DNA of 8,034 nucleotides from Actinomycetes bacterium (lineage in GTDB: Bacteria; Actinomycetota; Acidimicrobiia; Acidimicrobiales; Acidimicrobiaceae). A model generated the notes under the pieces. That model made no database searches. It worked only from the letters and a program-made list of their open reading frames with translations, and was not told the DNA's origin. Position numbers and translations under genes: made by a program. The DNA lies in contig JAJYFX010000064.1 of assembly GCA_021785315.1 (NCBI GenBank), positions 1 to 8,034 on the forward strand. Reading direction: 5' to 3'. This document shows positions 1-5,367 of this stretch, one piece after another; within the stretch, counting starts at the first letter, position 1, and the number at the start of each line of letters is the position of its first letter.

Positions 1-612
1 TCTCAAGAGTCGCTCTACCGCAAGGGAGTCACCTTCAATAAAGGCGTTTACAATCTCTCTGTGTTCAGAAACCATCGTGCTCACTTCTCTGACATTATGG
101 GTGTAGTATCCAAACATCAGTAAGACAGAGTTATGATCCCATAGCTCGCGCAGCAGATCATACATACGCCTATTGGGACATGATTCAGTGAGTAAGATGT
201 GCAAATCGAAATTTCCCTCGAAGGCCGTCAGCACGTCTTTCGGGTACTCGCGTTCCTGTATAGACTGAATTTCTTTGATTCGTTCGACCTGATCAACTGT
301 CGCCGACTCACAAGCTAAGCGTGCAGCAAATGGCTCGATGATCTCGCGGAGTTGGTAAAGTTCAGCAACCTGCCCAATAGTAAGCCCCCGAACAAACATT
401 CCCCTGCCTGGAACCGAGTACACGAAACCCTCTCGCTCAAGTCGGAGCAGTGCCTCTCGAAGTGGTGTCCTGCTTACTCCAAGACTTTCGGCAAGACGCT
501 CTTGGAAGAGCCTCGTGTCTGGCAAAAGTTCTCCAGTCGCAATCATTTCTCGCAACCGCTCGTGAACCTCGTTAATCAAGCGCGTATCGGATCGTTCAAC
601 AGGCCGTGCCAT
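1..612 (-). CDS. GntR-family (FadR/FCD-type) transcriptional regulator, C-terminus cut by window edge
   Basis: The reading frame is open from the ATG at 612 to the left edge (204 codons, no stop), so perhaps 20-30 residues are missing. Residues ~10-75 form a GntR winged helix: a helix with MIATGELLPDTRL, then FQERLAESLGVSRTPLREAL as recognition region and LRLEREGFVYSVPGRGMFV as wing. From ~80 on it is helical with FCD-domain features: LYQLREIIEPFAARLA, then FEGNFDLHILL (D136, H138) and SEHREIVNAFIEGD (H184), where the family places metal/ligand-binding residues. AGGAG lies 6 bases before the ATG. FCD regulators usually repress neighbouring uptake or catabolic genes and release DNA on binding a small carboxylate or amino acid. 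It lies downstream of, and co-directional with, the amino-acid permease (176-base gap), which it probably controls. Family assignment is firm; the ligand is unknown. Confidence 0.9.
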   Translation of the reverse strand, partial: MARPVERSDTRLINEVHERLREMIATGELLPDTRLFQERLAESLGVSRTPLREALLRLEREGFVYSVPGRGMFVRGLTIGQVAELYQLREIIEPFAARLACESATVDQVERIKEIQSIQEREYPKDVLTAFEGNFDLHILLTESCPNRRMYDLLRELWDHNSVLLMFGYYTHNVREVSTMVSEHREIVNAFIEGDSLAVERLLR

Positions 613-628
613 CTCTTCTCCTCTAAAG

Positions 629-645
629 TAGGATTCTGCATTCAA
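629..645. promoter_or_regulatory. Operator-like site in the leader of the GntR regulator
   Basis: The plus-strand sequence TAGGATTCTGCATTCAA matches 13 of 17 bases of the imperfect palindrome in front of the permease (2332-2348, read on its minus strand as TTGTATTCAGTATTCAA). It sits 16 bases before the regulator start codon and just downstream of a candidate promoter, the same relative place as in the permease leader. Inferred to be an autoregulatory binding site of the GntR protein; no binding evidence exists in the sequence itself. Confidence 0.4.
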
Positions 646-655
646 TCTCCTACCG

Positions 656-684
656 AGTTTTTCTGAGTGGACTCCGTTTGTCAA
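656..684 (-). promoter_or_regulatory. Candidate promoter of the GntR regulator (-35 TTGACA)
   Basis: On the minus strand a perfect TTGACA (684-679) is followed after 17 bases by AAAACT (661-656), which matches only 3 of 6 positions of TATAAT. The -35 box is strong and the -10 poor, so this is tentative. An inverted pair GTCAA/TTGAC (680-684 and 691-695) overlaps the -35 box. Confidence 0.3.
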
Positions 685-715
685 GCCAATTTGACGTCGA
701 TGCTCATGGCTGTGG

Positions 716-744
716 AAAGAAAAATCCTTCACAGGTCTTTGTGA
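716..744 (-). terminator. Weak Rho-independent terminator candidate after the permease
   Basis: Read on the minus strand, a 5-bp stem TCACA/TGTGA (744-729) with a 6-base loop is followed after four bases by TTTTTCTTT (724-716). It lies about 45 bases after the permease stop. The stem is short and AT-rich, so termination may be partial and some read-through into the GntR gene is possible. Confidence 0.3.
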
Positions 745-788
745 CGGCACTCGCTCAATCACGTCAACCGTGCAAGTCGGTCTGCCTC

Positions 789-2300
789 TCACGCTAGTTC
801 TGCCCCCTCCCGTGTCCCCAGAGGTTCCTGGATAACCACATCTGCGCTAACAAGTTCTTTTGAGACGGTCAAACTGTGATTTTCATGACCGAGATTCCAT
901 GCTGTCAAGGCAGAGCCGGCGGCTACCCATGCGATCAAGTACCATATCCACTGGTCATCAGGTGAAGGAACCTTGTAGATGCTTCCAAAAATTCCGCCAG
1001 CGGATACCGCAAATCCCAACACCACAGCTACCAGCAAACCAACGCGATGCTCGTGATTCCATAGTCCCGGAATGGCACCCAACGCAATTGTTGCATAGAC
1101 CACTACGAGCCCAAGACCTCCGAGACCAACTATCCAAGCAAACAGTGGGAAGTACTCAGGTGAACCTCCGAGTGCAAATACGCCGTGGTCTACCCTAACC
1201 CACAAGACGAATACCACACCAACGAGAACTTGAAAGATAATCGCGTTAATAGGTGTCCCGTATTTTCGATCCACTTTGGCAAAAGATTTCGGAATACGTC
1301 GATCTCTGGCCATAGCAAACATGCCACGTGTAGTAGATACCGATGCACCGATTCCAACAGCCATGATGTCGAGGATGACGACAATGTTTAGCAAATCCAG
1401 CAGTATCGAGTTACCGAAGGCTCCATGTGCGCCGAGAGTGAACAGCGGGGCTGGGCTGGCGGCCCATTTCGTTGCGTTCAAACCGAAGCCAATATCTTGT
1501 GCGTACGCACCGATCACAAAGATCAACCCGACTACCAGCACTGAGCCAATGATGGCGATAGGAACCGAACGCTTAGGATGTGCGGTCTCCTCCCCGAGAT
1601 TTGCGGCGGATTCAAAACCTACGAATAACAGGATGCCATATATAATCCCGAAGAAAATCCCAGACCAACCATCAGCAGACGCTGAGGGATTGAATGGCGT
1701 GAGCGTGTTGCCGCCATGTCCACCTCTTATGATAATGGAAATAAAGAATCCCAGCATTATCAACACAGAGCTGAACACTAGCGCCAGCTGCACCCTGGTA
1801 GAAATTCGTACACCAAAGTAGAGGAAACTAAAAAGGAGCAGCGCATAGACCAGATCTAATATCCAATAGGGAACACCAATTCCATATGCAGAATGCAAAA
1901 AGTCCGAAGTTATCCCACCGACAACCACAACAATTCCGCTTGCAAGTAGGGTAGTGCATCCGTAGTAGACCCAACCCGCGACAAAACCAACTCGTTTTCC
2001 GAAACCATCGGTAACGTAATCGTAAAGGGCTCCTGCGGCGTGGATGCGTCGAGCATACGCAGAAATAATCCATCCGATCGCACCAATGCCGATGCCAGCG
2101 AGGATTATAGCAACCGGAGTCGCCACACCTGCACCTTTGCTCGATGCGCCAGCGCCAACCACAAGTGGGATCAGCAGCGCTGACGAAAACACCGGACCCA
2201 TAAATCCTACAGACTGCGAAACAGCATCTACAACTCTGAGATGCTTTTCACCTAGCTCTTCCTTAGCCGCGGGTACGTTAATACCGTGGTTATCTGCCAT
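789..2300 (-). CDS. APC-superfamily amino-acid permease
   Basis: 503-residue integral membrane transporter, about 12 hydrophobic segments (roughly 28-50, 58-80, 105-130, 146-164, 170-191, 213-233, 246-268, 300-330, 350-370, 385-410, 418-440, 450-468) with cytoplasmic tails. The APC hallmark FVGFESAANLGEETAHPKR spans residues 226-244 (SAAN-GEE-HPKR after TM6). STTRGMFAMARDRRIP at 322-337 and YGTPINAI at 347-354 are the usual post-TM8 and pre-TM9 motifs. TM1 has an unwound GFMGPVFSSA, where APC proteins bind the substrate backbone. I chose the ATG at 2300 because GAGGGGGG ends 8 bases upstream; a TTG 16 codons earlier has no such site. Substrate cannot be read from sequence: amino acid, polyamine or related amine. 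The downstream GntR gene is its likely regulator. A usual-length, intact member. Confidence 0.92.
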   Translation of the reverse strand: MADNHGINVPAAKEELGEKHLRVVDAVSQSVGFMGPVFSSALLIPLVVGAGASSKGAGVATPVAIILAGIGIGAIGWIISAYARRIHAAGALYDYVTDGFGKRVGFVAGWVYYGCTTLLASGIVVVVGGITSDFLHSAYGIGVPYWILDLVYALLLFSFLYFGVRISTRVQLALVFSSVLIMLGFFISIIIRGGHGGNTLTPFNPSASADGWSGIFFGIIYGILLFVGFESAANLGEETAHPKRSVPIAIIGSVLVVGLIFVIGAYAQDIGFGLNATKWAASPAPLFTLGAHGAFGNSILLDLLNIVVILDIMAVGIGASVSTTRGMFAMARDRRIPKSFAKVDRKYGTPINAIIFQVLVGVVFVLWVRVDHGVFALGGSPEYFPLFAWIVGLGGLGLVVVYATIALGAIPGLWNHEHRVGLLVAVVLGFAVSAGGIFGSIYKVPSPDDQWIWYLIAWVAAGSALTAWNLGHENHSLTVSKELVSADVVIQEPLGTREGAELA

Positions 2301-2308
2301 GCCTGAGA

Positions 2309-2316
2309 CCCCCCTC
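2309..2316 (-). promoter_or_regulatory. Ribosome-binding site deciding the permease start
   Basis: Minus-strand GAGGGGGG lies 8 bases before the ATG at 2300 and supports that start over the in-frame TTG at 2348. Confidence 0.7.
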
Positions 2317-2331
2317 AAAAAATGTGCACAG

Positions 2332-2348
2332 TTGAATACTGAATACAA
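2332..2348. promoter_or_regulatory. Operator-like imperfect palindrome with tandem TGAATAC repeats
   Basis: TTGAATACTGAATACAA pairs at 6 of 8 symmetric positions around a central base and also contains two head-to-tail copies of TGAATAC (2333-2339 and 2340-2346). It lies 13 bases downstream of the -10 box of the candidate permease promoter, a position where a bound repressor would block early transcription. A 13/17 match occurs in front of the GntR gene (629-645), which is why I assign it to that regulator. Inference only. Confidence 0.5.
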
Positions 2349-2361
2349 ACCTGCAAAGGCG

Positions 2362-2390
2362 AGTATGGCATGATTGCATTAGCGCGTCAA
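2362..2390 (-). promoter_or_regulatory. Candidate sigma-70-type promoter of the permease
   Basis: Minus-strand TTGACG (2390-2385, 5 of 6 to consensus), 17-base spacer, then CATACT (2367-2362, 4 of 6). The expected transcription start near 2355 gives a leader of about 55 bases that contains the operator-like site and the ribosome-binding site. Confidence 0.5.
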
Positions 2391-2516
2391 GTCAACCACA
2401 AAGATTTCTTGCTCTCATAACAGATGAGCGCTCCTAAAGGGTCTGAAAGCCGCTGATGTTTTGGTTTAGGCACGATCATCGCGGTTATAGGACCATAGGC
2501 AAAACTAGAAACAAAC

Positions 2517-2529
2517 TACAATAAAGTAA
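2517..2529 (+). promoter_or_regulatory. -10 box positioned for a leaderless mca transcript
   Basis: TACAAT (2517-2522, 5 of 6 to TATAAT) is followed by six bases and then the ATG of mca, so transcription would start on the A of the start codon. No Shine-Dalgarno sequence is visible in the A-rich stretch before the ATG. No good -35 box lies at the right distance, only CATAGG. Leaderless genes are common in actinobacteria. Confidence 0.5.
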
Positions 2530-3404
2530 TGGGAAAAGGTCTTACGCTTCTAAGCGTTCACGCGCATCCAGACGACGAATCATCAAAAGGTCCCGCAACT
2601 GTCGCCAAGCTTCGCGATCGCGGTATCCGCAGCATTTTGGTTACCTGTACTGGTGGTGAAGAGGGTGATATTAACAATCCAGCTATGGATAGGCCTGAGG
2701 TCAAGGAAAATCTCGCTCAGATTCGCAGGGATGAGCTTGACAAAGCTATAGCGATCATAGGTTACAGCAAGCTTTACCTCCTGGGCTACAAGGATTCCGG
2801 AATGCCCGGGTCTGCAGCGAATGCAAATTCTGAGTCATTCGCTCAGGCTCCATTGGAGGAAGCAGGAGACAAGCTAATCGAAATTATTCGTAGAGAGAAG
2901 CCTCAGGTAATGATCACATACCATGAGGACCAATCTGGCTACCCGCATCCGGATCACCTGAAGGTTCATGATGTGTCTGTCTACGCATTCGACCGGTGCG
3001 GTGATCCAAATTACAAGTTGCAACTGGGTCCACCTCATCAGATCTCGAAACTCTACTACAGTGCGTGGGCCTCCAGCAGGGCCAAGGCTTTTCACGAAAA
3101 GTTCCTTGAGCTCGGTCTCAAGTCTCCGTTTTCTGAAGAACGGTTAAGCCGGCCTGGAAATGATGAGGAAATCACAACCAGAGTCGACGTGAGGGGCTAT
3201 TACAGGATCAGAAAGGATGCGCTGCTTGCGCATGCCACGCAAATTGATCCACTGTCAAACTTTTGGTTTGGTTTGCCGGACGATTTGTCTGAGGATCTTT
3301 GGCCTTATGAAGACTATATTCTCGCCCGTTCCAGCATAGGCGGGGGTAAAGTCTCAGATGAATTTGAAACTGATCTCTTCGCGGGTTTAACGGATGGCAA
3401 ATAG
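2529..3404 (+). CDS. mca: Mycothiol S-conjugate amidase
   Basis: 291-residue PIG-L/LmbE-family zinc hydrolase, close to the usual Mca length. Mca cleaves mycothiol S-conjugates of toxins or drugs in the cytosol into a mercapturic acid, which is exported, and GlcN-Ins, which is recycled. The N-terminal motif HAHPDDESSKG (11-21) gives zinc ligands H13 and D16 and general base D15; HPDH at 140-143 supplies the third ligand H143. The SSK after the acidic motif, with TCTGGEEGDINNPAMDRPEV (39-58), separates Mca from the paralogue MshB, which makes mycothiol and lacks this lysine (family knowledge). TYHEDQSGYPHPDH (130-143) is a textbook second motif. The only sensible start is the ATG 6 bases after a TACAAT box. 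An SCP2-like gene follows after 75 bases on the same strand. High confidence in family; Mca versus MshB is a call from motifs remembered. Confidence 0.9.
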   Translation: MGKGLTLLSVHAHPDDESSKGPATVAKLRDRGIRSILVTCTGGEEGDINNPAMDRPEVKENLAQIRRDELDKAIAIIGYSKLYLLGYKDSGMPGSAANANSESFAQAPLEEAGDKLIEIIRREKPQVMITYHEDQSGYPHPDHLKVHDVSVYAFDRCGDPNYKLQLGPPHQISKLYYSAWASSRAKAFHEKFLELGLKSPFSEERLSRPGNDEEITTRVDVRGYYRIRKDALLAHATQIDPLSNFWFGLPDDLSEDLWPYEDYILARSSIGGGKVSDEFETDLFAGLTDGK

Positions 3405-3467
3405 CCGGCAACGCCATTTCGAGGTCTGTAAAGATGTAACATCTGATTTGATCAAGTTGTACTAGGC

Positions 3468-3472
3468 GGGAG
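3468..3472 (+). promoter_or_regulatory. Ribosome-binding site deciding the SCP2-protein start
   Basis: GGGAG sits 7 bases before the ATG at 3480. The GTG at 3474, two codons earlier, would be only one base away from it, so the ATG is preferred. Confidence 0.6.
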
Positions 3473-3479
3473 TGTGGCG

Positions 3480-3866
3480 ATGGCAAAGTGGCTAAGTGCC
3501 GAATGGATGGATGAGTATGCCAAGATGGCTGAATCACAGCCTTCGCGTCCGGGTGCCACGGCGACAATTCAGTATGAGATTGTCGGCGGTCCAGATGGGA
3601 ATGTTTTTTACTACTGGACAGTGGAGGATGGCAAGTTACTCGAGTGCAAGCTTGGAGAGCTTGACGAGCCAGAGGTGGTGCTGACCCAGGATTGGGAAGA
3701 TGCGAAAGCGATTCAAAAGGGCGAACTTGATGCGACGGCAGCCTTCATGCAAGGGAAGATAAAAGTTACCGGGAATATGGGGAAACTCATGGCACTCTTG
3801 CCCATCACAACCTCTGACGAGTATCGTGATTTGCAGACTGCGATTGCCGCAACTACGCAGTTTTAG
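3480..3866 (+). CDS. Small SCP2-type sterol/lipid-binding domain protein
   Basis: 128 residues from the ATG, no signal peptide or membrane segment, so a cytosolic single-domain protein. The C-terminal half is typical of the SCP2 fold: PEVVLTQDWEDAKAIQKGEL (64-83), then DATAAFMQGKIKVTGNMGKL (84-103), the helix-strand unit with the family's G-K-(I/L)-K-V-x-G-(D/N)-M motif; here the last polar residue is Asn. The N-terminal half is a mixed beta region with QYEIVGGPDG and FYYWTVEDGK. SCP2 domains have a hydrophobic cavity for lipids or acyl groups; in actinobacteria many short stand-alone copies have no known ligand. It follows mca by 75 bases on the same strand and has its own ribosome-binding site, so co-transcription is plausible. 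Intact; specific function unknown. Confidence 0.8.
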   Translation: MAKWLSAEWMDEYAKMAESQPSRPGATATIQYEIVGGPDGNVFYYWTVEDGKLLECKLGELDEPEVVLTQDWEDAKAIQKGELDATAAFMQGKIKVTGNMGKLMALLPITTSDEYRDLQTAIAATTQF

Positions 3867-3900
3867 GAACTGGTGACAACACGTCGATCTCCGCCCGATA

Positions 3901-3926
3901 AAGAACTGTAGCTACTGTTCTTTTTT
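3901..3926 (+). terminator. Hairpin and T-run terminator overlapping the end of tatA
   Basis: AAGAACTGTAGCTACTGTTCTT (3901-3922) folds with a 6-bp AAGAAC/GTTCTT stem, a T-T mismatch, one further G-C pair and a TAGCTA loop, and runs into six T residues (3921-3926). It lies 35 bases after the SCP2 stop and would end the mca-SCP2 transcript. On the minus strand the same hairpin contains the TatA stop codon and is followed by the weaker TTTAT, so it may serve both directions. The stem is AT-rich. Confidence 0.45.
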
Positions 3927-4094
3927 CTCGGTCTCGGTGTCGGTCGTGACCGCCCCTTCTTTTAGACCCTTTTCGAATTCGCCCTTGGCTTGTCCAACTG
4001 ATCGTGCGATTTTAGGCAGCCTGCTGGCTCCGATGACCACAACGATTATCGCCACGACGACCAGTGTGTCAAGCCCAAGTATTTCTGCGAGCAT
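3912..4094 (-). CDS. tatA: Short TatA-family twin-arginine translocase protein
   Basis: 60 residues with the standard TatA/B plan: a very short N-terminus, one membrane helix (about 8-22, LDTLVVVAIIVVVIG), the hinge, then amphipathic ASRLPKIARSVGQAKGEFEK (23-42) carrying the LPxxARxxGxAxxEF pattern, and an acidic and lysine-rich tail. TatA oligomers form the transport element of the Tat system, which exports folded proteins across the cytoplasmic membrane. The ATG at 4094 is preceded by AGGAAAGG with a 9-base gap. It is shorter than E. coli TatA (89), mainly in the tail, and the usual Phe-Gly at the hinge is Ile21-Gly22. No tatC is in view. It is last in the minus-strand series, 71 bases after the ChbG-like gene. 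TatB or TatE identity cannot be excluded. Confidence 0.85.
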   Translation of the reverse strand: MLAEILGLDTLVVVAIIVVVIGASRLPKIARSVGQAKGEFEKGLKEGAVTTDTETEKKEQ

Positions 4095-4165
4095 GGTAAT
4101 TTACCTTTCCTACCTAGTCAGAAATTATAAGGCCTAAATAGAGTTTCGATGTAATCGAGTAACAC

Positions 4166-5041
4166 TTAGTGCACCGCGTTTTTAATGGTTCTGGCACGAT
4201 GTCTTATCTCCCTATAGCTGACGAGGGTTATGTTGGCTCGTGACAGAAGGTGGTCAAAATGACGCCGGTCGCCTGACGAGCTTTTTTGAGAAACATAGGT
4301 CGCCCATTCGGGTGCTATCGCCCGCAGTTCGGGGGTATCTTCGGCTGGCCTGATGCATAGTTCCGTAATGCCCTCTTCGAGCGAAAAGATGGCCTCCTCT
4401 ATGAGATCCTGCGAACTTGGATCGAATGTGGGGAATCTCGAAAAAGGGTCTATTACCCGGTCAGGAAAGATCGCACCCTCCTCTAATGCCAAGGTTTTGG
4501 CAGGGAAGCCGATTTTGTCTTCGGTCAGATTGTCTGGGAGGGAAATTGGAAGCTCAAATTCAAGTGCAATATCCAAAAGAATGTCGAAGAACTCAGGCCG
4601 CATTACTAGGGCGCCCAGCTCTGAAGCAATATGAGAAACGTCGAATCCCCAATAAATCGCCCGTTCAATTTGCGCTCTGCATTCCCTTCGGGCTTCTTCC
4701 AAGTCTGCGTGTTCCCACAGGTCTTCCAGGGTGATTGGAAATCCACCTTGGCCGTCAAGAAGGGAAGGTGCCTGAGTCACCGGGCCGAAATGGAGGATCG
4801 GATTTGATGAATTCAAGGTCAGTTCAACGCCGATATCTTCGCCGCGATAGCGGGATACGGCATCCCTCGACCATGGAGCTGGAACTATCAGTCGCGCTGA
4901 CGTTGCAATGCCGTTTCTGAGCACGTCATACACGCCCAAATTGCAGGAATGGCAAAAACCGAGACAATCGCAGGTAATAATGAGCGCTTTCGTTCCCTTA
5001 GGGAATCCTAGACGTTCTGTTAAGAGTGGATAGTTCTCCAT
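4166..5041 (-). CDS. ChbG/YdjC-type carbohydrate deacetylase homologue with a replaced active site
   Basis: 291 residues, a usual length for the soluble single-domain family. Family scaffold is clear: ERLGFPKGTKALIIT (9-23), ATSARLIVPAPW (46-57), GVELTLNSSN (71-80), HFGPVTQAPSLLDGQGGF (84-101), RAQIERAI (122-129), RPEFFDILLDIALEFELPI (148-166) and ITELCIRPAEDTPELRAIAP (225-244). Active members deacetylate N-acetyl sugars through a D-H-H metal site. Against the patterns I remember, the second Asp of the DD motif is C26, the His of the G-x-H-L-T-L motif is E73, the Asp and His of the D-S-H motif are A139 and E141, and the His of the C-terminal H-P motif is R231. D25 is kept. Cysteines C24, C26, C30 and C33 form a C-x-C-x3-C-x2-C cluster. 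The ATG at 5041 has GGAG 7 bases upstream. The frame is uninterrupted, so this is not a decaying gene. Probably not a classical deacetylase; true role unknown. Confidence 0.8.
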   Translation of the reverse strand: MENYPLLTERLGFPKGTKALIITCDCLGFCHSCNLGVYDVLRNGIATSARLIVPAPWSRDAVSRYRGEDIGVELTLNSSNPILHFGPVTQAPSLLDGQGGFPITLEDLWEHADLEEARRECRAQIERAIYWGFDVSHIASELGALVMRPEFFDILLDIALEFELPISLPDNLTEDKIGFPAKTLALEEGAIFPDRVIDPFSRFPTFDPSSQDLIEEAIFSLEEGITELCIRPAEDTPELRAIAPEWATYVSQKSSSGDRRHFDHLLSRANITLVSYREIRHRARTIKNAVH

Positions 5042-5079
5042 TTGGACTCTCCAGCTAGAAATGCTCGGATGCTAAAAGG

Positions 5080-5313
5080 TTACTCTGTGGACTTCGCCAC
5101 GAAGTCAAAAATAGGAGAACTAGTTACCTTTAACTGAAAGTCAGCAACGTTTCGATTTGAACGCGAAAAGTTTCGGGCCTTGCTGCTGGACGGTCTCTGG
5201 AGCACTGCCCTGGCGGCAGCGACTCCCTTTAGGCCAACTTCTCTTGTTCGACGGTCAAGTGCCCAAGTCGGAATTCTCTCTTCAATCTCAATCAGTCTCA
5301 TCTGTGCGCTCAT
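5080..5313 (-). CDS. Small basic protein of unknown function downstream of ftsH
   Basis: 77 residues from the second of two closely spaced ATGs (79 from the first, at 5319). The first half, RLIEIEERIPTWALDRRTRE (6-25) followed by VGLKGVAAARAVLQRP (26-41), looks like one or two amphipathic helices; the second half is Ser/Arg/Asn-rich (SSSKARNFSRSNRNVAD) and ends with an acidic tail. There is no signal peptide, membrane helix or cysteine. I do not recognise a domain, although LDRRTREVGxxGVAxAR resembles stretches I associate with short conserved actinobacterial proteins. No Shine-Dalgarno is visible; CATAAT lies 6 bases before the ATG at 5313, so a leaderless start there is possible. It sits 54 bases after ftsH and 38 bases before the ChbG-like gene, all on the same strand, which supports a real gene. 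Coding status is likely, not proven. Confidence 0.6.
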   Translation of the reverse strand: MSAQMRLIEIEERIPTWALDRRTREVGLKGVAAARAVLQRPSSSKARNFSRSNRNVADFQLKVTSSPIFDFVAKSTE

Positions 5314-5325
5314 ATGCATATTATG
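5313..5325 (-). promoter_or_regulatory. -10-like CATAAT placed for a leaderless start of the small ORF
   Basis: Minus-strand CATAAT (5325-5320, 5 of 6 to TATAAT) is followed by six bases and the ATG at 5313. No convincing -35 box at 16-18 bases (GGCTAA at 17). It would allow the small ORF and the genes behind it to be transcribed apart from ftsH. Confidence 0.35.
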
Positions 5326-5367
5326 AACGGTGGTAGTGACATTTAGCCCGGTTGAGCCCGTGTGAGA

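Noticed and set aside
352..666. Plus-strand 104-residue reading frame
   Set aside because: It runs antisense over the GntR gene, whose winged-helix and FCD motifs are clear on the minus strand, and has no recognisable domain.
1276..1821. Plus-strand 181-residue reading frame inside the permease
   Set aside because: Antisense shadow of the permease, low in hydrophobic pattern and without ribosome-binding site; the minus strand carries the APC signature.
2301..2348. Longer permease starting at TTG 2348
   Set aside because: The extra 16 residues are not typical of the family, the TTG lacks a good ribosome-binding site, and the operator-like palindrome would lie in coding DNA.
2426..2433. Perfect palindrome GAGCGCTC in the permease/mca intergenic region
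   Set aside because: An isolated 8-mer palindrome with no second copy in the region; not enough for an operator call.
3432..3444. AGATG-TAA-CATCT hairpin between mca and the SCP2 gene
   Set aside because: Only a 5-bp stem with a 3-base loop and no following T-run, so not called a terminator.
5345..5360. Direct repeat AGCCCG-GTTG-AGCCCG (plus strand readings) after the ftsH stop
   Set aside because: Two six-base copies that are direct, not inverted; no T-run; too short to call a repeat element or terminator.
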